Assembly (NCBI GenBank): GCA_025526935.1
Contig: JAHLKD010000071.1
Span: 239,533-303,532, forward strand
Length of the DNA stretch: 64,000 nt
Source of the DNA: Cladochytrium replicatum
Taxonomy: Eukaryota > Chytridiomycota > Chytridiomycetes > Cladochytriales > Cladochytriaceae
Direction: 5' to 3'
The translations under genes were made by a program, and so were the position numbers. The notes beneath the pieces were generated by a model. That model searched no databases and was not told the origin of the DNA. It saw nothing but the letters and a program-made list of their open reading frames with translations. Shown here piece after piece: positions 43,830 through 58,400 of this stretch. The stretch's first letter is position 1. Each line of letters starts with the position of its first letter.

Positions 43830-45430
43830 TCTCGCGCCTAAGTGCAGGAACAAGTGCTGCTACGTGAAGCGCGAGAGTACCGGAGCCCCCCTGCCCCGAA
43901 TAAGATCGCATTCTCGTTTAGAGGCTTCGGTGCTAACACAGCTTTTAAAGTTGTGCACGAAGCTCGCGCCAGTGTGCTCTTGGTGATATTTTCGTCCAGG
44001 TGGACTTGAAAGAGCGAACCAGGATACGCGAACAGCACACCCAGTGCCGTTCCGCTGATGCCGGTGACCCAAGGAGACTTAGGACAACTATTTCGCCCAC
44101 AGGTCTAGAGTGGTCATGAATCGGGAGTGATCGAGCCATTGCGAAACTAATGACCGGTTCGTCCTATGGGAGGAAAACATGCTCGATGACGAGTATGGAC
44201 CACCTAAGAATACATAGAGAGAATCAGATATGTTGAAAGTGGTGTTTGGGGGAAAATAAACCGCCAGTGCGTCCGTCGCTCTTCCATCTCGTTGCTGAAT
44301 GTCAACCGCTGATGAACTCGGTGGTGGAATGTGCTCATGAAGGCCCAATCGCGCAGCGTAGTCTCACCTAAGCTCAAGAGCATCCTGCAATGCGATTTGT
44401 AGTGCGAGTCACTCGATTGAAGGATGTCAGTTGGGGGGATTAAGAACCAAAGGGACATGCAGGCGGCAAGAATGGTCTTAAAACGATGCCATTCAACTGA
44501 GACGAACGATTCCCACATATCAGGAGTGATGCTCGCAGAAAGCGGTTGATACGACGCCATTTCCAAGTGCATGGATCGTATGGGTCCAAAACACGTCCCC
44601 AGTGATCTTCGAACTCTTTCGAGAAGCGGGAAAAAGCTGTTATTTTGGAGCGAAAGACCCTCCTGGTAGGTTTTAAGTTCTTCTAAGCAAAAGGATCGGC
44701 AGCAGGCTGCAAGGACCATTGAAGCAGTGGCAGGGGCGGAAGATCATCATCGAGGAGAGTTCGCTTTGAGGCGACAAACGTTCCTGCTGGTTTCTGCAGC
44801 TTTCTCTTCCATTGTCATTCATATGTTGCAAGAATCCAAAACTTGGCGATATATCCAAGCTTAGTCGGGGGATACATGTCGATGGCATTGATCGATCGCA
44901 TTTTCAATGATATGTGCTGTCGACGGAGCTCTCGAATATTCATAAGACGACGAGTGTCGCGGAGTTGTTGATATGTACACAAGGTTATTGTTTGATCCAT
45001 CATGCCAAATCATCCGCCTCAGCTTGACGATCATCGTTCGGCCATGGAGTAGGTTCAGGTGCAGGTAACTCTACAGTTGCTCGGAATCGTTTGGAGCACC
45101 TTCAAGCTTCTTCCGCGGACGAGAGCGAGGCACTGTAAATGTGTAGGCTCTGTTGCGTCCTGTGCATGCACCACAAGGCTGGTTCCCACATGAACAACAT
45201 AAAAACATCAGGGGCCAATTATGATAATTCGTAAAACTAACAAGCAAGGAGTCTTCTTGACAATGCATTGGTTGCAAGCCCTCGAAGCATTGGAAGGCGA
45301 GAAATGACCAACTAGCCCTGGGATTGGTGAATTGACGGACAAATGTGAGTCCTAAACTAGTTCTCTGATGGCAGCATTGCTTTTGTGCGTTGCACCCAGA
45401 ATGGAATGTTTCTCGAATACTTCCCACAGC
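43830..45430 (-). pseudogene. Possible Zn2Cys6-type transcription factor relic
   Basis: On the minus strand, 45230-45080 reads CCSCGNQPCGACTGRNRAYT followed by RSRPRKKLEG. This matches the second half of a Zn2Cys6 binuclear cluster ('PCxxCxxR...C.Y....R..RKK') with the last cysteine changed. Downstream stretches (LEMASYQPLSASITPDMWES, then LLSLGETTLRDWAFMS) are helical and could be a middle homology region, but the frame changes at least three times between 45000 and 44090. I see no consistent intron set, so I call it a pseudogene. The identification is tentative. Confidence 0.35.
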
Positions 45431-45683
45431 GGTATGAAGTAATTTTTAAAAGTTTTGTGTTTCTCCTTATTTTTTAATATCTTTTTTTGTTTATACTTGA
45501 ATGAGCGAAAAATGGGACCCAAATCAGCTCTCGACATTTTGGAATATTAACAAGCACTGCGCTTTTGCAATGGACCACCGAAGTTAATGAAAAGCAAGAA
45601 AGACACATCGAAACAGAAATAGTCCCAAAAATCACATCATCTCAGTCTGAAAGAAACCTCCCGTTCCGCTTTCTTTGCCTTAA

Positions 45684-48906
<3,223 letters not shown>

Positions 48907-49416
48907 CTTGTGCTATGTAGTGGCAGCTAATCCTATAGCGGTCGAGCGAGTATTTCCAGCGACGCGCACCCGTCGGATCAGCGCTCCTGGAATGCGATTC
49001 TCGGCCTCTGTGGGTTTAGTTTTCCAGGGGCAACTTCGTGGCACGAAGATTTTTTGGCACCGTAAAACTTTGAGTTGGGAGGGACCGGGGGGTTGCAAGA
49101 TGTTATTGATGTACGTCTTTTGGATATGAATGAATGCAGGGAGTGTAAAACAAATAGCACAGCTGTGTAAAAACAAAATAACAAGCCATCGAGAGATTCA
49201 GTTGTCAGAAACTGGCACTAAGAATCCCAGATCGTCATCACCATCGGCATCCCTTGCACATGGGCCACATTGTAATAGCCAGCCAATGCAAACCCCAAAT
49301 CAAAAAAAAGTTCAATCCGATTGTGTGCCAATACAGTTCGCATCGCAAGACCTCCAATGCGCCTCCCCATCCAGCCCCTCCCGCGTAGTCCTTCTTTGAT
49401 ATATCGACGACCACCT
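48907..49416. other. Spacer between GH47 and eIF1A genes
   Basis: This contains the promoter side of the GH47 gene and the 3' UTR of eIF1A; both genes are on the minus strand. Small frames on both strands are unsupported. Confidence 0.5.
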
Positions 49417-50000
49417 TCAGATGTCGTCGATATCGAACTCGACGTTGGCTTCTACAGAAATAAAATAGAATGAGTCAAAGGTGTGACGTCTCTCATAAAG
49501 ACACTGACCGTCGTCGGGTTCGCCCATTGTGTCAGTCTCGTTGACCTTGATGTTGTCAGGGATCTCTCCGTAAGACTTTAACATTCTCGCCTCGTCCGCA
49601 GTGTATTTCAAAATGACGTCCGCCTTCTCGTCCTGGAAATCTCTCAACCCCAACAGCACCAAATCTCCAGCTGTAATCCTACAGAGCAACAAGTTAATCG
49701 ATTACAGAAAATGACTCCTCCTCCCCAATTACCAAACTTTCTTCCTGAAAGCACCACGAATATGAGCCTGACGTTTTGAGCCGTCACAGCAGTTCGATTC
49801 TACCCAGCCGTTTCCGAGCATTTTAGTGACTACAGCGTACTCCTGGCCGTCCTCCTTGAAGACGAGCTCACGCTTCTCCGAATCGTTCTCGTTCTTACCC
49901 CTGTTGAGAAGAGCGTTAGTATTATACACATTCACAGCCCAGCAATACTTAGTACGCACCTCTTCCTGTTCTTCCCTCCCTTTCCCTTGTTCTTTGGCAT
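49417..50000 (-). CDS. TIF11: Translation initiation factor eIF1A
   Basis: Four exons (50000-49960, 49900-49733, 49678-49509, 49451-49417) join in phase to 137 aa. The start [20 protein letters not shown] is the conserved basic N-terminal tail. The OB-fold follows: [60 protein letters not shown] and [19 protein letters not shown]. The acidic tail ends EFDIDDI, as in other eukaryotes. eIF1A binds the 40S A site and promotes scanning and start-codon selection with eIF1 and eIF5B; the terminal DIDDI contacts eIF5B. Length fits the family. Confidence 0.97.
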
Positions 50001-50324
50001 TTCTGTCGCTTAAAGTGGGACAAGTTCAAGCAGCCACAGAGACACGCTTTTCTTTTCTTTCTTTTCTTCTTATTTTCTAAAAAGGTTGCACTGCCACAAT
50101 CACACCTCACACACAAAAACACCAGCTTCTCCTCTAATTCTATTCTTAGTTTCTCTTTTTTGATCTGCTGTTAATAATAGCAATTTCTTCTCTCCTCCAA
50201 ATTTGCTTTACTGTCTTTTTTCCTTTTCTTTTTTGAAACGCGTCCTGTCATAAACTCTCCGCAGCTCCCGTCGATCCCAGTTTTCTTTCTTTCATCCACA
50301 AGAAAAACTACGAAATCGATACTC
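50001..50324. promoter_or_regulatory. Shared bidirectional promoter of eIF1A and nucleolin genes
   Basis: Only 324 bp separate the two start codons, which face away from each other. The plus strand carries long pyrimidine tracts (for example 'ttttcttttctttcttttct' at 50048-50067, and 50220-50235 and 50281-50293) leading to the nucleolin ATG. Both genes serve translation or ribosome production, so co-regulation is likely. I see no clear TATA box. Confidence 0.6.
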
Positions 50325-52254
50325 ATGGCAAAGAAGGCTGCTCAGACGACCGTCGCGGCGGGTGGAAAAGGCGCAAAGGTACCTCCTCCTGCATCGCACA
50401 AGGCGACTACAAAGACCGACCCCAAGCAGCAGAAAGTTGAGGTACATTGCTTTGTGTGATTGATTTGTGCTTGTTGATCGGGCTGATTTCTTGTGTGCTG
50501 CTGCTGTGCAGGCTAAAAAGGCTGCAAAGAAGGAAGAGTCTTCTGAAGAGGACGATTCCGACGAAGAGTCTTCTGAGGAAGACGCTCCTGCTCCCAAGAA
50601 GAACGGTGTCGCTAAGCCTGCTGCGAAGAAGGCTGCTACTCCTGTGAAAGCCGCGCCCGCCAAGAAGAAGGAGGAATCTTCGGACGAGGAGGATTCTGAC
50701 GAGGAAGAAGAAAAGCCCGCTCCCAAGAAGGCTGCCACACCCGCCAAACCCGCTGCAAAAGCCGCACCGGCGAAGAAGGCGGAATCGTCAGACGACGAGG
50801 ACTCTGACGACGACTCTGAGGAAGACAAGAAGCCCGCTCCCAAGAAGGCTGCCGCATCTGCCAAACCCGCTGCAAAAGCCGCACCGGCGAAGAAGGCGGC
50901 ATCGTCTGATGAGGACTCTGACGACGACTCCGAGGAGGAGGAGAAGCCCGCCAACGGCAAGAAGGCTGCCACCCCAGTGAAACCCGCCGTAAAAGCTGCA
51001 CCTGCAAAGAAGGAAGAGAGCTCGGACGACGATGATGATGAGGAGGACTCGGATGAAGACGAAGCACCAAAGAAGGCTGCACCGGCTAAGCCTGCGGCTG
51101 CTGGTGGTGTGAAGCGCAAGGCGGACGACGAGGAGAGCGATGAGGAAGAAGATGATGAAGATGATGAGGAGGAGTCCAAGCCTGCTGCCAAGAAGGCCAA
51201 GAAGTCTGACGACGAGGACGAGGAGGACGACGATGAGGAAGATGACAAGCCTGCAAACAAGAAGAGACAAGCGGCTGAAACCGAGGGACCTGCATCCAAG
51301 AAGGCCAAGAACAACGACGGAAGCTCTCGCGAGACTGCTAACGGCTCTTCAGATGTCAAGACTGTGTTTTTGGGTAACTTGTCGTGGAACACCGATGAAA
51401 ACGCTATTCAAGAAGCTTTCGCTGAGTGCGGAGAGATCGTTAGTGTTCGAGTTGTTCTGAACAACGGTAGACCTAAAGGGTGCGTTCAGAATCGGTGATG
51501 CAAAATCCTTGGCTTGATCTGATCTTCTTTTGTTTGTAGTATTGCCTATGTCGAGTTTGCAACATCCGAGGGAGCACAAGCCGCCCTCAAGTACAACGAG
51601 ACCGAGTTCGATGGCCGCACCATCAAGGTTGACCTTGCCGAGTCCAAGGGTCCCGCAAACCGAGGCCCTCGCGCCGAGGCACCAAAGTCTGAACCCACCG
51701 CAACCCTGTTTGTCGGAAATCTTTCCTTTGACGCCACCGAAGACGCCATCCACGAAGAGTTTGGAAAGTACGGCACAGTCAAGCGCGTTGGAATTCCCTA
51801 CGACCGCGAGCAAGACAAGCCCAAAGGGTAAGGGTTATTTAACCAGAAAAGTTTGTGCCTTTTCCTAATCTGTATGCATTGCAATAGATTTGGATACGTC
51901 GAGTTCGAAGACACTGCGACTGCTACCGCTGCTCTCGAGGCACTCAACGGCACCGACTTCTGCGGACGCAACATCCGCATCGACTACGCTGCTGCTCGCG
52001 ACGGTAACGGCGGAGGCGGAGGAGGTGGTGGTGGATTCCGTGGTGGCCGTGGAGGCGGTGGATTCCGTGGTGGTCGTGGAGGCGGAGACCGCGGTGGCCG
52101 TGGTGGTCGTGGCGGCGGAGGATTCCGAGGTGGTCGTGGAGGTTTCGGAGACCGTGGAGGTCGTGGAGGCGGACGTGGTGGTGGATTCCGAGGTGGACGC
52201 GGAGGAGGATTCAACTCTGGGCCTTCTGGCAAGAAGACCGTCTTCGGCGAGTAA
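50325..52254 (+). CDS. NSR1: Nucleolin-like ribosome biogenesis protein (Nsr1/gar2 type)
   Basis: Exons 50325-50441, 50512-51479, 51540-51827 and 51888-52254 join in phase to 579 aa. The N-terminal half alternates Lys/Ala/Pro blocks with acidic Ser/Asp/Glu blocks (EESSDEEDSDEEEE-like, typical CK2 sites), about ten times. Two RRMs follow, at about 320-400 and 416-495: RNP2 TVFLGN and TLFVGN, RNP1 GIAYVEF and GFGYVEF. A Gly/Arg-rich tail (RGG repeats, residues about 500-565) ends KKTVFGE. The family works in pre-rRNA processing and ribosome assembly in the nucleolus. Introns in both RRMs lie at the same codon (PKG|) in phase 2, which suggests the RRMs arose by exon duplication. The strong antisense Ser-rich frame is a shadow of the acidic repeats. 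Confidence 0.96.
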
Positions 52255-53017
52255 ACGATTACGAGTGCGTATTGGTCCCTATTCTAGAATGGTATCACTT
52301 TTTATTTCTTCCTCCTTCACGATTGAGTTATGCAGATATGGTTGTTTTTTTTGTGCTAACCAAGAGCTTGTCAGCTTATTTTTATCTTTCTCCTTTGGCC
52401 GCATTGCTTTCAGTTGTGCCAGTTTTGTTTCAAAATCGGGGGTACTTTCTTTCTTCTTCCTCAGCATGGGACGCTTCTCGATGTGTTATTAGCGGGTCTT
52501 CTTCTTTTGCACCCAAACGAGCAACCGAAAAAGAGTGATTTTTTTAAAAAATAGCAGTCTCCTGGCCAATGACACGTCGCGCTCTTTGCGCGCTTCAAAA
52601 CACGAAGGATTGGGAGAGGTGAGTCTGTGAGACAGATACCACACGCTGGACCAGCGAAAGGGTTGTGCGGGCGAGCTGAGCATTGCGCTTCCTCGGCATG
52701 GGCACCATTTGTTCATGTCCAGAGCGTGTTGTAATCTGTTGACGAAGGTGCTACGGCCAGCGGTTAGCTAGCACTTCCTTTGTTTATGATGCGACAAGAG
52801 ACTACAACCTCAACGAAATGGCTCTGAAAAATAATCGCATCTAGTTGCTATTTTGTGTCGGACAACACAGTCTCTGATTGGCAGCTCACAAATCTCACGT
52901 CCTTCCAATCTGAACAGCTTCTTGGTCTCATTTCGTTAACCTTCTTTCCTTTCTTCCTTTCTTCCTGGGAACAGAAACTGACGACACTCCGCGCATTGCA
53001 TCGTACAAGTTTGCCTA
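52255..53017. other. Spacer between nucleolin and Sds3-like genes
   Basis: This contains the nucleolin 3' UTR and the upstream region of the next gene, with pyrimidine tracts near 52940-52965. No gene is seen. Confidence 0.5.
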
Positions 53018-54395
53018 ATGACTGCACTCAACCCTGGTGGGCAAAAGAGCTTTACCATCACCCCTGCAACATTCGCAGAACATCCCGTCGTTCCTCTCGA
53101 AGTGGGATCAAAGCAGAACCCTTTCGTTCCTCAATCAACCCCTGATCAATCAAATCCCCTGCCAAAAAGTGCTCGTTCCATGGAAGACGTACCTCCGGCA
53201 CCACCACGTCGCGGTGGTCAGAAACGAGGGAGCAACAGTGCGGGAAATGAAGCTTCTCCACCACCGCATCAGAGGCCCATGGTTCACATTGAGGAATGGG
53301 ACGTTAGAGATATGCGGGGAAGAGGAGGTATGAGAGGGGCGGAGTCGTTCGAGGCGAGTGACTCCACAATTCATGATTTGATTCTGGCTGCCACGGCGGC
53401 AGTGTCGTCGTCGTCGATTGGGAGTGCGGGATCCGGGAATGCGACTGCATTGTTTGTAAATTACACGGAGCCGATATTGGGGCAACAGACTTCTGACTCG
53501 GAAGTGTCATTCAATAAGGCACTCCGAGAGTTCAAAGATGAAATGAACGATATCAAAGCAGCGATGGACGAGTGCCGGAAACAGTAAGCTGTTGCGAAGC
53601 GCATATTGAAATTATTGTACTGATGGAAACGGTGAAGATTATTTGTATTTAAATCACAACAACTGGACATCGAGGAACAGCTGCTAAACGATGGAAAACA
53701 TCCTGAACTTCTGGCTGCGCTGCAAGACATTGAGGATCGGAACGAAGCTCGAATTCAAATCGCGCGGGATCGTTTACGTCACGCGGTCGAGTCTACGGAA
53801 CTTCATTTCGATGCATCCCTTCAGCTTGCACGAGACTCATTTTATGTAAGTCTTCGAGCCTTCTCTCAATCATGCAGGTTTCTTATAGTGCTGTTTTACA
53901 GAACGCACGGAGTCGAGTTCGTCGCGAAATAATTGAAGACGCGAGCGATCGACGATTCCAACTTATTGCCGAGTACGAGCGCTACCAGGCAATTCACAGT
54001 TGCGGCGGATCATCTACACCGCAGCAGTACAACCAAACACCTGAGGCAGTGCACCGCAAGCGGATCAGGGAGGTGGAGGGTGCGACACATGCACGGAGCG
54101 GATTGGCGCAAGGAACTGAAGAGAGCGGTGTACCTGATTGGGTCAGGCGTGATGCGAAGAGACGACGGTGCGCTAAGGAGAAAGCGGTAAGCACTCGTGT
54201 TTCAGATGAAAAATAGTCGTGGCCAAACTTTTTTCTTGCAACTAGTTGTATGTGCCAAGTGTATGCGCAGGGTTGAACGACAACGAAAAGGACGAAGATC
54301 TTTTCTTTATTCGACTTTTGTCCACTGATGTGCAAGACAATGGAGGAACAGGGGCTGACGGCGGGAGCTCAGTTGGTGAAGAATCCGATTTTTAG
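53018..54395 (+). CDS. SDS3: Sds3/BRMS1-like subunit of a Sin3-HDAC complex
   Basis: Exons 53018-53583, 53638-53845, 53902-54186 and 54246-54395 join in phase to 402 aa. Residues 1-160 are disordered (Pro/Gly/Arg-rich). The Sds3-like core starts in exon 1 (SFNKALREFKDEMNDIKAAM) and continues FKSQQLDIEEQLLNDGKHPE, LLAALQDIEDRNEARIQIAR, SRVRREIIEDASDRRFQLIA and EYERYQ. The order of the helical pair, the 'G.HPEL' turn and the final helix fits the Sds3/BRMS1 family. A short C-terminal block (LYVPSVCAGLNDNEKDEDLF) resembles the end of BRMS1. Family members scaffold Sin3/Rpd3 histone deacetylase for gene silencing. The acceptor of exon 2 (GGTGAAG) is non-standard in its pyrimidine tract but phase-correct. 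Confidence 0.75.
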
Positions 54396-54893
54396 AGAAG
54401 ATATATTGCACCTTTTTCTTGTTCTCGCTCTCCGGATTTGTCAATCTTGGAGCTCAGAACAGCCGTTGTGATCGTTTACATTAATGTCACTTTTCGTCAT
54501 GTCAACAATCTCGAGATCTCTGTACAATTAATTCTGGGAAAGTTTCGTTCTTTCTGCTATTTTGCCCAGACAACAACATCCACTCTGCACACCAGCGCAC
54601 GAAGTTCCAGAAAACAAATTTATGAGTAGCGAAAATGCATAAACTGCTGGAGCGCATGCTGAGTGCGGAAAGTTGCAATTGTAGATATTATTGATGGCAT
54701 CACCATTGAAAAGTGGTGGACACATCATGGCGGAACTCGGTTGCTTGTTCTAGCACCGACATTTCATTATTCGCCAAGTATTGCTCTGTGCCCAAATTGC
54801 TCTTTCCTGCGTCAATGCAGATCATCGGTGGTATAAAAAATTAAGAACACTTGAGTATCCCTAGCTCACTAGTACACCACCCCAACTCTACCT
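54396..54893. other. No supported gene
   Basis: This is the 3' flank of the Sds3-like gene and upstream sequence of the truncated glycosidase. 'tataaaaaat' at 54833 and an 'actctacct' start context precede the ATG at 54894. Confidence 0.4.
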
Positions 54894-55250
54894 ATGAAAG
54901 TGATCTTGTTTCTCTCGGTTCTTGCTGCGGTGCTCTCCGGAGCAGGTACGGTACAGTCGATTGTCTGGCGTGATCACTGTGTTGATCTCTGCATTTCCAA
55001 CCGGCGAGATGCTGCTCGAGGTCGTCCACATCTCAACGGCAAAACTTTTGTTGCGGACAACGGCCAACTCCTTCGAGGTCCATTTACGTCTACTGAGTGG
55101 GCAGGTCCTGCTTCTCAGGCGGAGTTTAACAATATCAAGACTCTCGGGATGAATGCTTTGCACCTGTACGCCGAAGTGTTTCCCATCCCACTACATCTAG
55201 ACCTCCCAGGTCAGTTCATATTATTGTCCATTGTTCTCAATGCTAACTGA
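54894..55250 (+). pseudogene. Truncated N-terminus of a secreted glycoside hydrolase
   Basis: An ATG at 54894 opens a signal peptide (MKVILFLSVLAAVLSGAGTV). A probable intron (GTACGG, after 54945, to the AG at 55020) leads in phase to GRPHLNGKTFVADNGQLLRG and then FTSTEWAGPASQAEFNNIKT, LGMNALHLYAEVF. This is the usual beginning of a TIM-barrel cellulase/GH5-like secreted enzyme ('ngk.fvadnGq.lRG...'). After residue ~85 the similarity stops and no downstream exon is found before the next gene. The gene is truncated by about 80%. It may still make a short secreted peptide. Confidence 0.6.
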
Positions 55251-55742
55251 ATTTCCATGTTTTGTAGTGCTTTTAATCATATGAATCTCACAACTGGCGA
55301 TCTTTCTGTGCATAATAACTTACCGGTCACTGAATATATCCGGTGTTCGTGTGTAATGCTCGTTTATGATTAATATACTAAGATATTCGTCAAGTAGGTC
55401 CTCGTATGCATTAGCTCGTCCAAAATGCTCTCATCCTTCCGTTACTCACATAAGCGCATCGGTCGAGGTGCAAACGATCACTCCTTTCCCAGCATCGATT
55501 ATTTGCTTTTTTCATTAAATAGCTTTCAAATTTTTTCAAAATTTTTCAGGTGGTAAATTTGCTCTCGTGGTTATTTTTCCCTTCATGTGGAGGTGGTCAT
55601 TTGGCTCTCTGAAAGCGTAAGAAGGTATTATGTTACGACAGTGATAGAGGTGTTTCACCAACCCACACAGCCCACACGCTGACATTCCACATTGCTCTCT
55701 TTGCAGCACGTTCGCCATGTAGAGCCATCCATCTACGTCATA

Positions 55743-57629
55743 ATGAAACGAACACCGAAGAACCAGCATCAGTCTTCTATTACAGGAGCCAACACAAGGG
55801 CGCAGGGTGCGGCTACGACCGTTAGCAGTGCTGTGGTTCGCAAGACCTCCACCAACCCAACAACGGCAAAACGTAACCCGGCACCAACCAACTCATCATC
55901 GCGACCCACCACACCCACCATTTCAAAGTCAAGAATTCCTGTCTCCACCCCATTGGAGCGCGGCCCAACTATCGAGGTTGCCGTTGACACATCACAAAAG
56001 CCCAAGCGCGACCGTCGAAACACACTCGAGGCCATCTCCGATAAACTCAAACTCGCCGCGAAAAAGTCCTTTTCGCCTGAGCAACCTGCAAGTCTCAACG
56101 AGGATCCATTCTCCCGTCTCGCAGAGTCTCACACACAGGCATCCCTCGCCAAGCGCACGTCGCGCAGAGGTCCAAGCGCGGACGGAACCTGGCGACCGCC
56201 TTCGCTCAGCCGAACATCACCGCTCCCACTTCTTTCCTCACCCTCCACACCAAATAAGCGCTCTTCCTTGTTCCCATCGCGCGTGTCGTCGCCAGTCGAT
56301 GTCAATGATGATGACGAAGGGCATCGAGCGACTGTCAAACCTAGGAACCGCAAAGGATCCATATCGTCATTCTGGCGAAGTGCGACATCTGGGACTGCAT
56401 CATCGTCATCGAGCCCTTCGACCCCTGTCTCGAACGTTGTCGCAAACGCTGCAGTGAACCCTGGGACCGTCCTTACTCCCCCGCCGCCGTACTCTCCCGC
56501 ACAGTCTCCCGAGCCTTCAGGAATCCGCCGTCATGCTGCCTCACGAATCGTGGTCACCGAGACCATTGCTGAGGGAGATGAAGGTGGCGAGCCCACGCCA
56601 TCTCCACCTCACCCAAGATCCGTTCTCTTCTCATCGTTGTCCGCAAGTGGCCCCAGCCGCATCCCGATTCCGCCGACTCCGACAACGTTCACTGTCGCAC
56701 CGCGGACCGCTACGCCGCCCATCTCCCGCGATATTCCGTTCTTTAGCTCAACCCCTCGCTCCACGCCTCCGCACGAGTCTCCGCTGTCTGCGTCTTTGCA
56801 TGCTCACCTTACCCTCCGAGCATCCAACTCGAGTACGTCCCTGACCTCGACTTTGGCTTCGCTTGTTAGTACGCCAATCACTGCAGCACTAGACCTTTTT
56901 TCTCACGCGCGAGATCGTGACGATGACGAGGACAACTTCGAGGACGACCGATTGGACGATGACGAAGAAGACGACGATGTCGAGAGAGCAACGCAAGCGT
57001 GGCTGGACAAATTGCATTCGACATCGAGTATCGTTACCGCACAGGCTTTTGCGGCCCTCACCTCTGCTCCGCTACCTGAGGAGATCGACCGGTTGTTCCA
57101 TGGAGTCGAGACAGAAGCGAAACCGAGTGCATATCCCGAACAAGTCGAGCCAACCTTTATCCCTGTTGTACCAGCAATCCCGCAAGAACCCCTCGTGGAG
57201 TCACAAGTCCGCAATGCACTTGCACGTGGTGACGCTATATTTGAAAGGAACGAGATCGAGATGCTTCGACTCGAAAACGCTGATCTGAGGCATACCCTCG
57301 CTGAATTTGCGGCTGAGCATGATAGGTTACACGGTGAACTTGAGCTACGTGCGATGGAGCAGAGTCGCATGGACGAGGAAGCACTGCAGAAGATCGAGGC
57401 AGCAGCCAAGATTGTTCTTGCGGTGCGCGGCGTGTCAAGTGAGAACGATGTGATTTCTCGACAGAGATCGCGCAGCTCAGCGTCATCATCAGTTTCATCG
57501 TCATCATCGATATCGTCACCGTCATGGTGGACTTTCCTGCAATTTGCAAACAGTAGCAGCAAATCGAGGGACAGATCCGCGGGGAAACGGAAGGGTGGTA
57601 ATGTAACGAAAGGGATGCTTCTGCCTTGA
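55743..57629 (+). CDS. Large disordered protein with C-terminal coiled coil
   Basis: This is a single-exon frame of 628 aa from ATG 55743 (MKRTPKNQHQSSIT). The first 400 residues are low-complexity Ser/Thr/Pro with basic patches (RRNTLEAISDKLKLAAKKSF) and many SP/TP sites, suggesting phosphoregulation. An acidic stretch follows (residues about 405-435, DDDEDNFEDDRLDDDEEDDD), then an amphipathic coiled coil (IFERNEIEMLRLENADLRHT) and a Ser-rich tail ending basic (KRKGGNVTKGMLLP). I do not recognise a family. The layout is that of cytoskeletal or polarity scaffold proteins, but that is only an analogy. In-frame near-cognate starts upstream lack an ATG. Confidence 0.75.
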   Translation: MKRTPKNQHQSSITGANTRAQGAATTVSSAVVRKTSTNPTTAKRNPAPTNSSSRPTTPTISKSRIPVSTPLERGPTIEVAVDTSQKPKRDRRNTLEAISDKLKLAAKKSFSPEQPASLNEDPFSRLAESHTQASLAKRTSRRGPSADGTWRPPSLSRTSPLPLLSSPSTPNKRSSLFPSRVSSPVDVNDDDEGHRATVKPRNRKGSISSFWRSATSGTASSSSSPSTPVSNVVANAAVNPGTVLTPPPPYSPAQSPEPSGIRRHAASRIVVTETIAEGDEGGEPTPSPPHPRSVLFSSLSASGPSRIPIPPTPTTFTVAPRTATPPISRDIPFFSSTPRSTPPHESPLSASLHAHLTLRASNSSTSLTSTLASLVSTPITAALDLFSHARDRDDDEDNFEDDRLDDDEEDDDVERATQAWLDKLHSTSSIVTAQAFAALTSAPLPEEIDRLFHGVETEAKPSAYPEQVEPTFIPVVPAIPQEPLVESQVRNALARGDAIFERNEIEMLRLENADLRHTLAEFAAEHDRLHGELELRAMEQSRMDEEALQKIEAAAKIVLAVRGVSSENDVISRQRSRSSASSSVSSSSSISSPSWWTFLQFANSSSKSRDRSAGKRKGGNVTKGMLLP

Positions 57630-58400
57630 GTATGTGTGAACAGGCATAGAGTCTTTCGTTGATTCGGTGATTGAGACATGTGGATATTCAAGCTTAGACT
57701 GGCAGTTTAACTCTTTTCTACCTTCATTTTTTCTTCCTTCATTTTCCCCCATCTTTGTCGCTTGTTCTTCAAATTTTATGTCATGCTTTTACTTTTGTAC
57801 TCGGTCTTTTTTTGAGCAACCCTCATTCTCGCAGGATGTTCTGATGTACCAGATTTACCCAATAAAAACCCACGGGAGACCTCTTCTCAATGATCTATGA
57901 ACACTTGGTGCTGATCCATAAGAATCTTAGTGCTTGTTACAAATTAGTTCCATTTCATTCAAGCGTGGGCGGGTTGCTGGCAAACCTCGCTTCCCAAACT
58001 CTGGATAAACTGTAGAAACGGAATCCACTTCCGAAGAATGGTTTTACTTTGCCTTGCTGTTGTTTGAGATTTCTTTTCTTTCACCGTTTTCTTTAGTTGT
58101 GCAATCTGATGGTTGGCGATCTTGGGTATTCGTTAGACCAAATACCGCGAATTTTTTACAATAAAACCAAATACCGTTGGTCCTCATTGAGAGCTTAATA
58201 GATCGCACCTGTGCTCTTCAATCCCTGTACCTTTTATGCTTCTGCCATGTCTTCCTTGCTCACTTCCTTGCCAACACACATCGCCGCACTTTCCCTTTGT
58301 GAATTTCAACCACTAGCGGGAGGAAACTTTCTCAAATTTTGTAACGCCACGAGTGTCACCCAAACCAACATCCACAACCAACGAATCGCTCAACCTCTCA
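57630..58400. other. Spacer before the NLR gene
   Basis: This is an AT-rich region with poly-pyrimidine runs (57720-57760, 58070-58100). No gene is seen. Confidence 0.5.

Noticed and set aside
50292-51392. 366-codon Ser-rich frame on the minus strand
   Set aside because: It is the antisense image of the acidic/lysine repeats of nucleolin; codon periodicity belongs to the plus strand and no splice or start context supports it.
51984-52232. Pro/Arg-rich minus-strand frame
   Set aside because: It is antisense of the RGG-repeat tail of nucleolin, with pure repeat composition.
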